Shown here piece after piece: positions 13,101-26,113 of a DNA stretch of 64,000 nucleotides. Position numbers and translations under genes: made by a program. The stretch spans positions 171,198-235,197 of the forward strand of contig NW_019775379.1 of NCBI RefSeq assembly GCF_001039355.2, given 5' to 3'. Below the pieces are notes generated by a model. The model was not told where the DNA came from and did not search any database. It saw only the letters and a program-made list of their open reading frames with translations. Positions within the stretch are counted from its first letter, which is position 1, and every line of letters begins with the position of its first letter. This DNA comes from Lingula anatina (taxonomy: Eukaryota; Brachiopoda; Lingulata; Lingulida; Lingulidae).

Positions 13101-15928
13101 GCTATGCAGGTTTGGTGCTAAATGGGCACCAATATAATATAATAATAATTCCATAACTGAAAAGGCTTGTCAGTCTGTCATGTGTATTACCATATGAGGA
13201 ATTTTCTAATAATACAACAGACAGTAAAAAATTCATTAAACATCAGACCAGTTAATAAAGTGGAAGATTTTTACTGCACCTGTGCAAGTAACTCTCTGGG
13301 AAATAATCTGGACAACAATTAATCCATTTCAATATGATAGCTTCTGGTATTTGGTGCATTCATAAAGGTTCCCCATGAAAAACTTATTTGTGAATACAAT
13401 GCATACACTGCAACATCTTAGGTATTTTTAAGTTCCATAATAAAGTCAAATCTATGCAACTAAGACTGACCAAACGACATCATGTAGTTTCAAATAGCAT
13501 ATAGAAATACCAAAGAGTATGGTCTTCTACTTCCTGAAAAACTATATTTGAACAAAAATTTTCTACTTTCTTTCTGTGCTATATATATATTTTGGTTCAA
13601 TGACATTTAAATATTTATGCTATTGCGCATGCAGCAGTTATCCCTCACATTACAACATCAATTTGCAGACTTTTAATTACTGGATGGATGGATAAATAAG
13701 TTTAGTTTACTACCAGAAATTTGACGAAGGTGCAGTTTTAAAGCTTATTTTTGGCTGACTAAGTGATTAATTTTGTTTATTCTTTGGCATTTGAACTTTG
13801 TTTGAGTCATATAGGAAACAAGCAGTGTTTTTTTTTTTTGCTTAACAGGAAATCTATGCATGCTTCACATGTAACTTTAAGTAGATAAATAACATCTAAA
13901 TGTAGTGCAACTTCTTGCATGCTTTATGCATTGCATCATGTAAGTTGTGAAATAAGTGTTACTTGTTGAAAAGGCCTAAAAAAGTTAAAATCTTCCATCC
14001 TTATAACCCAAAGACTAAATTTCACAGGAAATGGTGGAAGCAACTGAATGCACCCTACCTTAAAAGCAATAGTTTCATAAGGTTCAGCAGCAAAGAGCAG
14101 ATACTGCCAGCTCTTGTCTGGTGGCTCCACCTTTTGTTCATATGCTGCCATGAATCGATGCCTTGGTACCACCCCTTCCACTATTTCTGGGTAATCAATC
14201 TGCATAAAGAACACATATATGTGATGAAAATATGTCTCCTATTTCATAAAAAATATATTTCCTGCTTCATCTTATGGCGATGCCCTGATGAAAGCAAAAC
14301 ATGTTACTTTAGAAAAGCAGAGCTAAGAACAATGCAAATCTTTTTTCGTGACAATAAAGAACAACACAAGCTTAATTATTTACCTCAAGAACATACAGAA
14401 AGCTAAGACATAGCCAATCTAACATCAAGGTACAAACATTCAAGATCAAACATTTACAAAACATTTTATACCTTTTTCTTTATCTAACTTTTACAGGTCC
14501 ATATCCTATTTCGAAATCAATTTGATCTTGCAAATGCAATAATGCAAATCCTTTACTTTATATAAATATTTTAATTTCAAATTCACTTATTTGTACAACT
14601 TCAACCTCTTGGTTGCTATTTGCTTTAAATAAACTCATTATGACTGTCACTTACGTATTAAGGGTGAAAAATTGTCATTTACTTTTTTCCTGATTTATTC
14701 TAATTCAAACTGAAAATATTCATGTCTCACGGATGTCCCTTCCTGAATACATCAGGCTGTGATAATGTGTGGGCGTCACTGCTGTCACATTAGGAAGTCT
14801 CACACAAACTTTATCTGAAGTTTAACAGATATCATAACTCCTACGTAAAATAACTTGGTCAGGCAACCTTAATTTATCACGACAGGTTTAATTTTTTTTC
14901 TTTACCTGGAATAGTAAACTTTGTTGCCCATTCTCTGGGTCCCTTTGTTTGGTAACTTTATACCCAGGTCGTCCAATTTTGACAAATTTCTTTATTTCCA
15001 CTCTTGCTCTCTCTGGAGCTGGCTGGGCAGGGGCATCTTTGGCTTCCTTTGCTGCACGACGGGCTCTATAGAGAAAAGCGAATGTTTTACTAAGTATCCA
15101 GTTGTATGTGGATTATACAAAAAATAAATAATTAAAAATGTTCATCTTTGTTTATAATCTGTTAAAGATATCATATATTAATCCTATGTACAAACACTTA
15201 AAAAACATCACCCTTGCTCATTGACAATGAGCACACTTTCACAGTTCATCCCATGTACTAATACCAAAAAAAAAAAAAAAAAAAAAAAAAAAATAGTTGC
15301 ATGTCTCACATTCCCTATTCAGTGACAATGAGCACAATTTCACAGTTAATAATATGCACAAATACATAATAAAATGGTTGCATGTCTCACGTCACCTTTT
15401 CTCAGTGACAATGAGCACAATTTCACAGTTAATAATATGCACAAATACATAATAAAATGGTTGCATGTCTCACGTCACCTTTTCTCAGTGACAATGAGCA
15501 CAATTTCCTGTGCTAAAGTAATGCATTAACCACACAGATTAAAAGCCAAGACAACACTTACAAGTTTGCCTGATGTTTCTTGCCCTGGGTATGTGCCAGA
15601 TAACTGCCTTCATTATTGTGTAAAGTAAGACACAACTTGCACTCATATGAGCCCAAATGGTTTCTCATAAAATATGGATCCTGGAATAAACATAAACTCA
15701 ATCAAAATATGCTTTATAGAAATTAAGTTTAAAATATCAAAATCATCAAGGTAGATTAACATATAAGTCTAACTTTAAAAAGTACATATTATTCTTTCGA
15801 GAAAAAAAACATTAACTGTACAAAAAAAATAAATCTTATGTATTAAGATTTTAAGTGTGAACTTTACTTAAATTTCAGTTAAATTCACTTTTTTTGCTAA
15901 AAAAACAATACAATCAGTGTCACAGAGC

Positions 15929-15960
<32 letters not shown>

Positions 15961-16109
15961 CTTAAATTATTTAAAAACACTACCTTATTTAAATCAATGG
16001 TCTCCAAAGCCAGCTGCCTCAGTCTCTCCCTCCTGTCTCTATTGGACTCTGAGGCAGAGGCCACACCCCCAGAGCCTGTCTTGCCACCAGCTCTGTGTTG
16101 GAAATCCAT
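10125..16109 (-). CDS. SF3A2: Splicing factor 3A subunit 2 (SF3A2 / SAP62), six coding exons, 359 aa
   Basis: Nuclear protein of the SF3a heterotrimer, part of the 17S U2 snRNP, which stabilises U2 at the intron branch point. Coding exons, 5' to 3': 16109-15984, 15680-15562, 15065-14906, 14199-14059, 12143-12075, 10589-10125 (stop). All are GT-AG and in phase. The start reads MDFQHRAGGKTGSGGVAS, the conserved family N-terminus. A matrin/U1-type C2H2 zinc finger follows, with Cys56, Cys59, His72 and His78 (SYECKLC...HTQGKKH). The conserved core includes VKIGRPGYKVTKQRD, IDYPEI, PRHRFMAAYEQ, WQYLLFAAEPYETIAFKVPSR and FWTHWNRETKQFF. The last exon ends in about 130 residues of Pro/Gly-rich sequence, typical of metazoan SF3A2 though shorter than in mammals (human protein about 464 aa). 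An acceptor after 16168 shows a 5'UTR intron; a likely first exon lies near 17662. Identification is firm; the Pro-rich length may vary between alleles. Confidence 0.97.
15266..15293. repeat. Poly-A run
   Basis: Uninterrupted A tract of about 28 bases between degenerate copies of the intron repeat. Confidence 0.9.
15296..15512. repeat. 83-bp tandem repeat in SF3A2 intron 2
   Basis: About 2.5 units (starting near 15296, 15376 and 15459) of a sequence reading gttgcatgtctcac...cagtgacaatgagcacaatttc. The 15376 and 15459 units are nearly identical. A more degenerate relative lies at about 15205-15265, before a poly-A run. It lies inside an intron and does not code. Confidence 0.8.
15929..15961. 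repeat. (CT)n-(CA)n compound microsatellite
   Basis: CT repeat running into CACACA, in SF3A2 intron 1 about 25 bases from the exon 1 donor. A similar compound tract lies at 16635-16670 in the 5'UTR intron. Confidence 0.9.
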
Positions 16110-16168
16110 TTTGCCTTCCTCTGATCAAATGTGACCAGTAAGAGATCGAGTATTTTTTCACAAGAATC
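16110..16168 (-). other. SF3A2: SF3A2 5'UTR segment preceded by a 5'UTR intron
   Basis: On the minus strand the 59 bases before the SF3A2 ATG follow an acceptor (ttgtttcag read from 16175 to 16169). The matching donor is probably at 17661-17660 (CGTGGG then gtaagc), which gives a 5'UTR intron of about 1.5 kb. This is inferred from splice consensus only. Confidence 0.55.
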
Positions 16169-17661
16169 CTGAAACAAAAAGAAACATGTTGACAGCAACA
16201 CATTTTCCTCACAAGACACTTCATGTATTTAATACAGCAATTAATATCTAGATAGCTTTTTAAAAATGCAATAAATGGTGCAAGAATATAAGGCACTTCA
16301 CATTCAAGATATTTTAAACACATTATGTTTGTTGTGAACAGTTAAATCTATTTGTAATATCTCTCAGAGATCAATTAATATTGTGAATATATTATAACTG
16401 CATTAAACTAAAGTACTTGGGAAATGTACCTTAGTAGCACTAATTAAAAAAAAAATCACTGTCATATTAAAAATATTGACAATTAAAAAACTTAATCAAA
16501 AGAGGATAGTTGTCACATGAAGCTGAAAAGTTAGCTGAAAGGTTACTGATGATTACCAAGCATCTGCAATACACAATTCAACTGGAGATTTAAAAAGCTG
16601 AATTTCCAAATATTTCTAAAATAGATCAAAGAAATCTCTCTCTCTCTAACACACACACACACACACACACAAACAAGCTCCCAATGTTAAGAATATCCAT
16701 TTACTTTACTGTGCCATACATGTCAATACCTATAATGCAGACTTGCAACTTTCAAAAGAACAGCCTTACAATGCGCTTGTTGTGACATGGTGCTCATTAG
16801 TTTTGAGTATTGTGCTGTGAAAGAACGGCATCTTGCGTTTTTTTTATTGCTAACTAAATTATTCATGAATGAAAATTATGAAAATTAGATATGTACCTTG
16901 TTATGTTAGATATGTACTTTGTATATATACAAAATAACGGTTCTTTTAAATTTAATAAAATGTTGATGCTTACTGGCCAAAAGGAAATGAATGTACTTTG
17001 GGCCCAAGCAGTTTGCCTATAGGACATAACTGCTGACAATAAAATGGAAAATTTAAAGACACTCTATTAGAAAATTATATCTGGACATTTACCAGTATTC
17101 AAATTCATCCAAAGCTATTCCACAGGACTACATTAAAACATTTTACACAATCATAAGTCATAATTGGTGAGTATATTTTCAAATTAATTCATTGGATTCG
17201 CAAAGATACTTGTGAAAGTCAAAACATAATTTTATTTGGAAAAACAATGAAAAGTAAAGACCAGTAAAGACCTTAGTCTAGACTAGTTGTAACTTAAGAA
17301 AGTGGGTGGCATACTGCAAAAATGCCCCCTCTTCCATTATAGGCCATGCATGGCTATTAGATTAAATCTGTTCAAAAATATTTATTAATTTTTGCTTGTT
17401 TAACGTTTTGGTATGGTTTCACAAATGTTGTTTAACTTACTTTTCAGGTTCATCAACAGAACAAGGTGACAGCCAAGTGTAGACTACCCAAATCACCGGC
17501 TTTTTGTTAACAGTAAATAAAATTATGGAATACAGTGTTTGATTCTTGCTACGCACCTCCAGCGTACTCCAAAATCACACCGTCTTTAAAAAAGTAAACA
17601 AGGCACCGTATTTAACCTTCCAGATATGTAAAAACAAAAGGAAATACAATGCAATGCTTAC

Positions 17662-17973
17662 CCCACGTTATTCCGCCATGAGACACACTAGTGCGAGAAT
17701 TGGCGAGATTGGCGTTATTACAGTAATAACCCAAAATATATTGATATCTTTATCAAAATAAAAATCTTAATGAAAAGACAAAAAAGCAGTTATATTCATT
17801 TATATATACTTATTAGTTCTAATGACTCAAATAAGGTAAAGTACGAGAAAAATATAAAGGAGTCTGGGAGTTTTGCATGCCAACACCAAACAATATGGCG
17901 GCAATGAGTTCGAGCAGGTGCCCGGGAGTTGGTGAATTTTGATGAATACATGCATACGAAGCTTTCATGACAT
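17662..17973. promoter_or_regulatory. Divergent promoter of SF3A2 (-) and the F-box/LRR gene (+), copy 1
   Basis: A minus-strand donor (cttac on +) at 17657-17661 and a plus-strand donor (gacat then gtaagt) after 17973 bound two back-to-back putative non-coding first exons. Each contains ATGGCGG: at 17679 downwards (-) and at 17895 (+, aatATGGCGGC). This matches the YY1 element often found just downstream of start sites of housekeeping genes. Both ATGs open tiny upstream ORFs: M-A-E-stop on the minus strand (17679-17668) and 15 codons on the plus strand (17895-17942). No TATA box is visible between them. Transcription starts are inferred. Confidence 0.6.
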
Positions 17974-18555
17974 GTAAGTAAAATGCAACACGGCATGGAA
18001 ACCAAAGGTTAAGTCGCATTTTTGTTTGCAACATCACACATAAGTGAGATGCATGCATTTTTGGTCTTTGATAGTGATAAATTTCTGGTAAGGAGGATCA
18101 ATGAGTCGATACGTGCAGTGGAATGAAAAAGACTTGGGTGCTTGTTTGATCACTTGCGTGGGTATGCGTCTATCACTTAAAATAAACATACATGATACAT
18201 CACATGGATTTTTTTGTCTACCAATTTAACTTCCATGCCTGAATTATCCATGAATAATGGTTGTTTTGTAAATTTCCCTCACCAGTCTTCATTCATTTAC
18301 TTTCCCTCTTCAATATTATTTAACTATCATAGCAGCAGGAGATGTACGTCATCTGATAAGCCATGTAATTAATATAATTATTATTGGGTTATAATTGCTC
18401 CTGCACTTAAATGTATATAGACTACTAGATTTCCATGTAAAAATGATTTCCATGTAAAACTATGATGGCATAAAATCATTGGGTATGATTAACATCTTTT
18501 TAAGGTAATGGTATGCATACATGTATCTTGTGAAGCTGGTGAAAAGTGATGTATT

Positions 18556-21500
18556 ATGGAGCAGCGTGTAACAGATTCACCCAGATCAAGAGAACTAAAA
18601 GCTATTCGATTGAAGCGACTGGCTTATTTTAATGCACAACAAGGCAACAGTAGAAATGCAACAGTTGCAGAGAATTCACATAAAAATGAGTCTAGGTATG
18701 GATTAATTCCTGAAGGTGTATTTACATTTGAAATAAGTTGATTCTTCTTGGTATTACTCTCTCTTCTGGAATGCCCGATTAAGCTAAGCTTACCATAGGC
18801 AGCAAATGTAATCATCCTGCTCTCTGTCCCACCAGTCTGCCCATTGCATTGCACAGCATGTGGCTGACTTTGGAGAACAGAATGCTTATGTATATTTTCA
18901 GCTCTAGGTAAGTTTAGCTTTCAAAGAAGAGTTTTGCTATGAAGGATCAGTCTATGTTCAGTGTGAATGCACCTTTGGATAACAGATGATTGAAAACTCT
19001 GTGTGCATAAGTATAAAGAGACATTCTATTTGCTGTATTTAATACATGCATGTAGATTATCTTTTATCACTTGTGAAGTACAGTATGTTTGACCAGTAAC
19101 TGGGATGAAGATATTTTTTCTTTAACAATCTTTGAGCTGCCTTTCATTGTTTTAAAAGGAGTATTTGATAGCATTAGCCAAGTGCAGTAGTCTTCCTTCA
19201 TAGTTAGTTCTATAGGCTCACTTGATGCTTTCTTTTGATAGGTCAGAACTCAATAGATCGGGCCCTAAGTCCATCCAGACATCCAAGTATTATGACAGAG
19301 AGAATAGGAGGGACGTAAATGTAAACTCTTCTCCAATGAATAAAAACACAAGTACAAACCAGTTGAGGAATCCATATAGGAATTCAAATGACCACATTCG
19401 ATCAAATAGCAAAGCAATAAATGAGAGCTCTACTAAACCAACTAGGAAACTTGATTTTTCAACAACAAGAGAAGCTCCCTATCATGGTAATGTGGAAGAG
19501 AAACAGCAGTTTAATGATGTCAAAAGTTCACCTTCTGTCATATCAAAAAAGAAGTCCCCAAACAAAGAAGCTGTTGAAGAAATATTCCTATCTTCATCGC
19601 GAGGGACTCCTGTAAAGCATAAAACAAACTCCCCAAGACCAGAATCTCCAGAAAAAATGCGGAGCTATTTTAACAAGTCTACAAAATTTGATGATGATGA
19701 AGAAGACGATTTAGGACTAGAAACTCATCGCCCAGACTCTGACAGATCAGAAGGGAGTCAATACATGATGCATAAGGGACCAGCAGGTCTCAGAGAAAAT
19801 GTCAACTTACAGTATGAAGATTTCCATCATGCAACAAGGCAGACCAGTAAATTTGGCCAAGAGTATAAGGTTGTTGGTGACAGTAACAGGCAGCTACATG
19901 ATGAAGCCCCTGTACCTACTGCATGGCCTAGTCAGCTAGGTAGAGATGATGTTCATCTGAGGCAGCCTGCTCAGGGTCATGGCAACTATGAGACTTCAGA
20001 TTGGCAAAGAGATAATGGACGAAATGCTGAAGGTGATCAAGGTGGACCAGATGAAGCAGAGAACATCTTAGATTTTTATAAAAGAAAATATGGCATTGGG
20101 GTTCAACAGACAGCAAAACCGAAAACCACAAACTATGACAAGAATCTGATGGAACAACCTAAATTGATTGACAAATATGGACAGATAGTAAATCATATAC
20201 TGGAAAAAGAGGCCAAGGCAAAACAGGAAAGGGAAATGGAAGTGTTTAATGAGTTTTATGAAAAAGGACTAAAGACAGCTCTTGGTGATGATAAGTATCA
20301 AGAGTATACTGAAAAGAAGAAAAAGCAACAGCGCTATCATGATGAACCTGATTTGACAGATATTAGAGTTTCTGCAGCTTGGAAACAGAGACAGAATACC
20401 AGAGATGATTATTATCACAAATATTCTTCAGATAAAACCAGTCAAGTTCCCAAGGCAGTAGATCCATCTTATTATAATGGAGGTGTTCGCCATGAAAGCG
20501 GCATAGAGCAAAAGAAAAGTAACCATGTAGAACATGGAGCTTATTCAGAAGAAGCACATAGACATTGGAACCAGGGACATTGTTCAGATGAAGAACAGCT
20601 GCAAAATGAATACAACTACAGTCAACATACCCATAGTGTTCCTAAGAGCCCAAGAGATAAGTTCATAAACAAACTACAACAATATGAATCACAATCACAT
20701 CATGTGCCATATTATGTATCTGGGAAAACTGCTGATGAGGGAGAAGAGAACCTTGAATTGAAAACTCATAGACCAGGTTATGACCCAAATGATGAATTTG
20801 ATGCCATATTTAGAACACCTCCAAAGAGTCACCAAGCTGCCAACCCTACTATTTCCAAACAAGCTAAGAATTTTGAAGAGATACTTGTTCCAGCTATTTC
20901 AGCAAATGTTGCTTTCTCAGCTGAAGAAATCTACAAGCAGGCAGAGAAATTTGGAACTGAAGACGATAGAGAATTTAGGAAGGTAAAACCAAACATGAAG
21001 CCAAAAGGAGCCAAGCAGCATTTGAAAAATCATACTCAGCCAGAGAAATATGAATATAAAAGCTTTAAGGAAGCAAAAGAAGATGCATTGATAAATCAAA
21101 AGAATGCAGTACCCGAGACCCAAACAAAATTACCGCAATGGGATCCGATCCAATATGATAGTTTCCTTAAGAAAGTGAATGAAGAGTTCCCAGGACCAGG
21201 AGGGCCCTCTCAGACACAGGGTTACCCTCAGATAGACCCTCCAGCCTATCACAGTATTTTCGGCAGTGGAATGCCCTCCCCCAGGAGACACCAGAGAACT
21301 GTTAGTGCCCCAGAGACACCCAGGAAGAATATGCACCTGGAAGCTGTTAGACAACATCATCAGCATAAGTAAGTTTCAGACCTACAGCCTGCCATATTAA
21401 AGTTATTTATTCCTGAAACCCCCAACTTGAGGTTTAGATTTAGAACATACTTTGACATAAGGTCTTTACCTTAGTGATACAGCTGTACACACCAGTATAT

Positions 21501-24500
21501 TTTGAGAGGTTCTACCATCCGATTACCCTACAGAGGACTTTCTCCAGTTAACAAGTTTGCTTCCTCCTGTCCTGTCAGTTATAATTGGTTTAGTTCACAA
21601 AGAAAATCAATCCATATACCTTTTTTAGATACATGTATGCAAAAAAAAAAAAAAAAAAAAAAAAAGAGCTTTTATAAATTTGATGATATTGATAGGTTTG
21701 ATTTTCTATGCTATAGTTAAGCAAACCTACAAATGTATGCCAAGAGTGATTTCTTTCCATATTTTTTCCTTTTACAGAAGAAGCACAACAAATGAGCAGG
21801 GTGCAGATGCTGGTAATACAGGTGAACAGGGGACCCTAACTCCAGCCTTCTCCAACTCATCTCTGGACAGATACTTCTCCTCTCTCAAAGAGATCAGCAG
21901 AGATGGAGAATCTTTCTCTGACAACTTTGAACCCATTCCTGAGCAGAGGATAGACCAAGATGAGGCGGCTCTTCATGAGAGTGATGGGGAGTTGAGGAGG
22001 AGTCGCGAGGTTCTGGAATTGGAGAGAAGCATCAGGGTTGGTGGAATTACTGAGAGGCTTCAACGAATGGGAATTGATCTGACATTCCTGAAAGATAAGG
22101 GTCAAAAAGAGCCAAAATCGGCAGACAAATCATCTGACAATCAGCACAGTGGCAAACATGAAAGTAAGGTAGACAGCACAAATTCTAGTCCTCCTCAGGA
22201 AGTTTTGGTATGTCCAGAATGTGCAGCATTGAATAAGACGTATCTCAGTTGGTGCATAGAATGCAGCTGTGTATTGATAGGTGTGGAACCAGTACCAGTT
22301 AAGCAGAAGAAATCTAAAATCCCCATTAGAGCTACTGAGAGCTCTAGTGTAGCAACTGCCAAGATGCTTAAATCTTCATCGGAAGCTTTTTCCCATCACA
22401 AGGCTCAAGAGAAAGAAAACGATTCTGATATCCAACTTGATGGATGGTTCAAGCCAAGAAATTTTACAGAGGACAGAAAACAAGCTTCGCACCAGGATGT
22501 TTTCAAGGAGAAAGAAAACCCCCCACCTAGCTCTGATTTGGTTGAGAAAGAAGAACTGAAGAGTCACCTGCCATCACATTTGTTTAAAGCTGTTGATGAA
22601 CCAAACCAAGAAGAAACTAGTTCTCTCAAAAATGAAACTTTAAAATCTGAGCTTTCTCTTGATTTAAATATGAATGAATCCCCAGAAGAAGATGATGAAG
22701 ATGACGAGAAAAAAGATGGCCACTCCCAATTTTTAAACTATTTTCAAAAACAGAAGGAAAAGCACAACAGAACAGTTTCTCAAGACAGTGAAATTGAAGT
22801 CATTGAAAGAAACAGCAATAGTAACTTTGCCATTAGACAGTCTAATGATGATGTCCCAAATCTAAATCTCTCAGACAGTGACAAAGACAGGGGCCCGATT
22901 TCTGACACAGATGATGAAGCTGAAGATGAAGGCAATAATGTAGGTGTAGTACCACCACTAGTTAGCTGCCAAGAACAAGCCCACCTTGGAGCTGTGGGTG
23001 GAGTGAACCACCTCAGTCAGGGTGGACTAGAAAGTAGTTCAGGTCCCAATGAGCCAGAATCAAATGCATTCCTAGAGAAACTCCATGAAGACCCAAGAGT
23101 AAAACCTGTTCCCAAGAAATCTGGAGACAAGTTGCCCAGCAAATCGAAACCAAAAGCAGTGCAGAGCAAGGTAAAGGCATCTATTGAAAATGAGCCCTAT
23201 AAAAGAAAATGGGCAAGGTCCAGTTTGGCATGGTCATCTTACAATCCTGGAGAAATCAAGCCAAGGTCCAGTCTGCAGCCTAGTCCATCTCCAGGTCGAC
23301 CCAGCAGTGCTAAAGGTCAAAGGAGACCCCAGGGGAAGAGCAGTGACAGCAATGTGGATACAGGGAGCTCTACAGAGAATATAGCACGTAGGAAAAGACC
23401 TTCAAGTGCTGTGGTGAACAGCAGTAGTCGCGAATCTAGTCATAAAAGACCTTCCAGTGCAGGCATAAACAGAAGCCAAGACTCCAGCAGGCAGAGACCT
23501 TCTAGTGCCAAAACACCTGCTGGATCGCAAATTGACCGAGTGTTGGACTCTGAGGTGAGAAACAGTAGGAGTGGTGTTGATGTGAGGCTGAGGAGCCCAA
23601 CCAGTGGGGACAGAGGAATGGGTGGAGTAGACAGCAGTAGACAAGCTGGGAGCGGTGGAGCAAGACCCAAGTAAGTTTCTTAACAGACATGAAACTATGA
23701 TGAATTTGTAGTTCTGACAATGTATAGGCCTTAGCTTATTTGTTGTTAGTGGTTGCCATTATTTTTTATAATTGTCAAGTGATTGTTTTAATCTTAAAGA
23801 TTAATTTACATTTTTGACATAGTTCATTATACATCTCTCTCAAATAACAGTACATTGTACACTGTATGCGCATCCTGTATTATAAATTATAACATACTGT
23901 CATTATGCAGTCAAAGACCAACAACATCAAAAAAGGTGTGGTATCTATGAAATATATTTGCAAATGTGCTTATATCTTATATTTGGATTTTTGTAGGAAT
24001 AGTGGGAACTTTGGTGGAGACAGACCTAGAAGTGGTCAGTTCTCCCCGACTCTTTCGAGGAGGGGTGACAGACCCAGGGGTGGAAACTACTCCCCCTCAC
24101 TTTCACACAGGGAAATAGGCCAAGGAGATGGTGCCTTTTCTATCAGACCAGTTCTTGTGTCATCAGGTATAGTGGAAAGTTTTTGGACATTTGAGTATGA
24201 TATAAGTGGATGATTTCTGTGGAAATGAAAATATATGAATGCAGAGGGTTGGCAGAAGTAATGAATATGATTACTAAATTTAATCATCCAACTGTACATT
24301 AAAAACTGAATATTACAGCCTTAAAAAAATTTGCCTTTTCTAATACATTTCAATTCAATTATCGCATGTTGATTCAATTTAGACTGCAACTTTTCTTTTT
24401 TAGGGATAGCAAGTGCAAGAACAAAAAGTGCAATGCAGACATATGACAGATATATTGAAATGGTAAGTTTGTTACAGAACCTTTCAAACAAGAGAAACAT

Positions 24501-25336
24501 AAGAAAAATTCCTAAAAGTTGACCAGTATAGTATGAAAAAAAAAAGCTTTAAAAAGTGACATTTCTTTCTGCATGATAATTTGAGTTACTGTTGTCAGAT
24601 GTTAATCTTCAACCCTGAAAAAAGTGTTAATTTATCCCTTGCTAATAAACGTGAATTTAATAATACATATTTCAGAGTCCACGCATCTTGGAAGGTGACT
24701 TTTCCATGTGGCTGTGCCTCCCTGATGAGATATGGCTACATATCTTCTCTTTCCTGTCACACAAAGAATTGAACAGATGCACTAAAACCTGCAAACATTT
24801 CCACAGAATAGGCAGTGATGATGCTCTGTGTAAGTATTTGAATTTGTTTTAGTCTGTTAGTCTACTGAGTACCCTCTTAAAATAATGATAATACTGCTTA
24901 TATTTTAGTAACCAATTTGAAAATACAAAATACATAAAAATAAATCCTTTTTATTGTCTGAGATCCAGTATAATTAATAAAAAATCTGACCATTGTATAA
25001 ACTTTAGATTGCATAGTTTTCAACAATATTGTTTTAAGTGATGAAAACTAATTTGGCCATGTACATTAACAATATGCTATTATTCCATACTATAGAATCT
25101 GTACTTTGATGTGTTGATTTCCTTCAGTAAACATTTAATATTATAAGGCCTTCTGTTATTTTGTTTACCTAGGGAAGCACATCTGTATAGAGAAGAAGCC
25201 ACACTTCTTTGATGAGTGGTTGGTTGAGATAGGCCAGCACCACCCCTCTAGTCTGTCCCTCATACAGTGCCTGGGCAATGGGGTGACAGTCACTGGCCTC
25301 AGGGAGCTCTTCAGGCACTGTGCAACATCACTGCAG
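18556..25336 (+). CDS. Large F-box/LRR protein, copy 1 (exons 1-7 only; 3' end missing)
   Basis: Exons 18556-18695, 19242-21368, 21778-23670, 23997-24166, 24404-24462, 24676-24829 and 25173-25336 are all GT-AG and in phase. They encode about 1,569 residues with no stop or frameshift. The order is an N-terminus MEQRVTDSPRSRELKAIR, a long polar disordered region (two giant exons), a C-x2-C-x10-C-x2-C finger, several RPSSA repeats, an F-box (CLPDEIWLHIFSFLSHKELN) and the first LRR. The donor after exon 7 is intact but no further exons follow before the N at 25421; beyond it the sequence restarts upstream of the SF3A2 first exon. Compared with copy 2, exon 2 differs at about 22 of 709 residues and exon 3 lacks five residues. 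This is probably the other haplotype of the complete gene at 26679-36552. If truly genomic it would be a 3'-truncated duplicate. Confidence 0.85.
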
Positions 25337-25420
25337 GTATGGTTCCTTTATACAAATTGTTATTTTATGTAGATTAATTTGATTTAGACATATTGTCTGC
25401 CTCTCATGAATGGTCTGCTC

Positions 25421-25421
25421 N
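25421..25421. other. Single-N assembly join
   Basis: One N separates the end of copy 1 from the start of copy 2. The flanking bases on its left (ctgctc) are homologous to those left of the other single N at 33717 (ctgttc). This points to scaffold stitching. Confidence 0.9.
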
Positions 25422-25823
25422 TACAGTAAAGACCTTAGTCTAGACTAGTTGTAACTTAAGAAAGTGGGTGGCATACTGCAAAAATGCCCCTTCTTCCATT
25501 ATAGGCCATGCATGGCTATTAGATTAAATCTGTTCAAAAATATTTATTAATTTTTGCTTGTTTAACGTTTTGGTATGGTTTCACAAATGTTGTTTAACTT
25601 ACTTTTCAGGTTCATCAACAGAACAAGGTGACAGCCAAGTGTCGACTACCCAAATCACCGGCTTTTTGTTAACAGTAAATAAAATTATGGAATACAGTGT
25701 TTGATTCTTGCTACGCACCTCCAGCGTACTCCAAAATCACACCGTCTTTAAAAAAGTAAACAAGGCACCGTATTTAACCTTCCAGATATGTAAAAACAAA
25801 AGGAAATACAATGCAATGCTTAC

Positions 25824-26113
25824 CCCACGTTATTCCGCCATGAGACACACTAGTGCGAGAATTGGCGAGATTGGCGTTATTACAGTAATAACCCAAAATA
25901 AAAATCTTAATGAAAAGACAAAAAAGCAGTTATATTCATTTATATATACTTATTAGTTCTAATGACTCAAATAAGGTAAAGTACGAGAAAAATATAAAGG
26001 AGTCTGGGAGTTTTGCATGCCAACACCAAACAATATGGCGGCAATGAGTTCGAGCAGGTGCCCGGGAGTTGGTGAATTTTGATGAATACATGCATACGAA
26101 GCTTTCATGACAT
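25824..26113. promoter_or_regulatory. Divergent promoter, copy 2
   Basis: Counterpart of 17662-17973, with the same two ATGGCGG elements (plus-strand ATG at 26035), donors and upstream ORFs. It is shorter by a deletion of about 21 bases just inside the minus-strand side. Conservation of all these elements between the copies supports their being real first exons, though allelic copies would share them anyway. Confidence 0.55.

Larger units (their letters stand above)
17262..25420 (+). repeat. Copy 1 of an 8.2-kb duplicated segment
   Basis: From about 17262 to 25420 the sequence matches 25424-33716 nearly base for base, with scattered substitutions and small indels (for example a 21-base tract at about 17738-17758 present only here, and a 16-base ATGATTTCCATGTAAA-type repeat near 18434-18455). 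The segment covers the SF3A2 first exon, the divergent promoter and F-box/LRR exons 1-7. It ends at a single N (25421). Confidence 0.95.
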
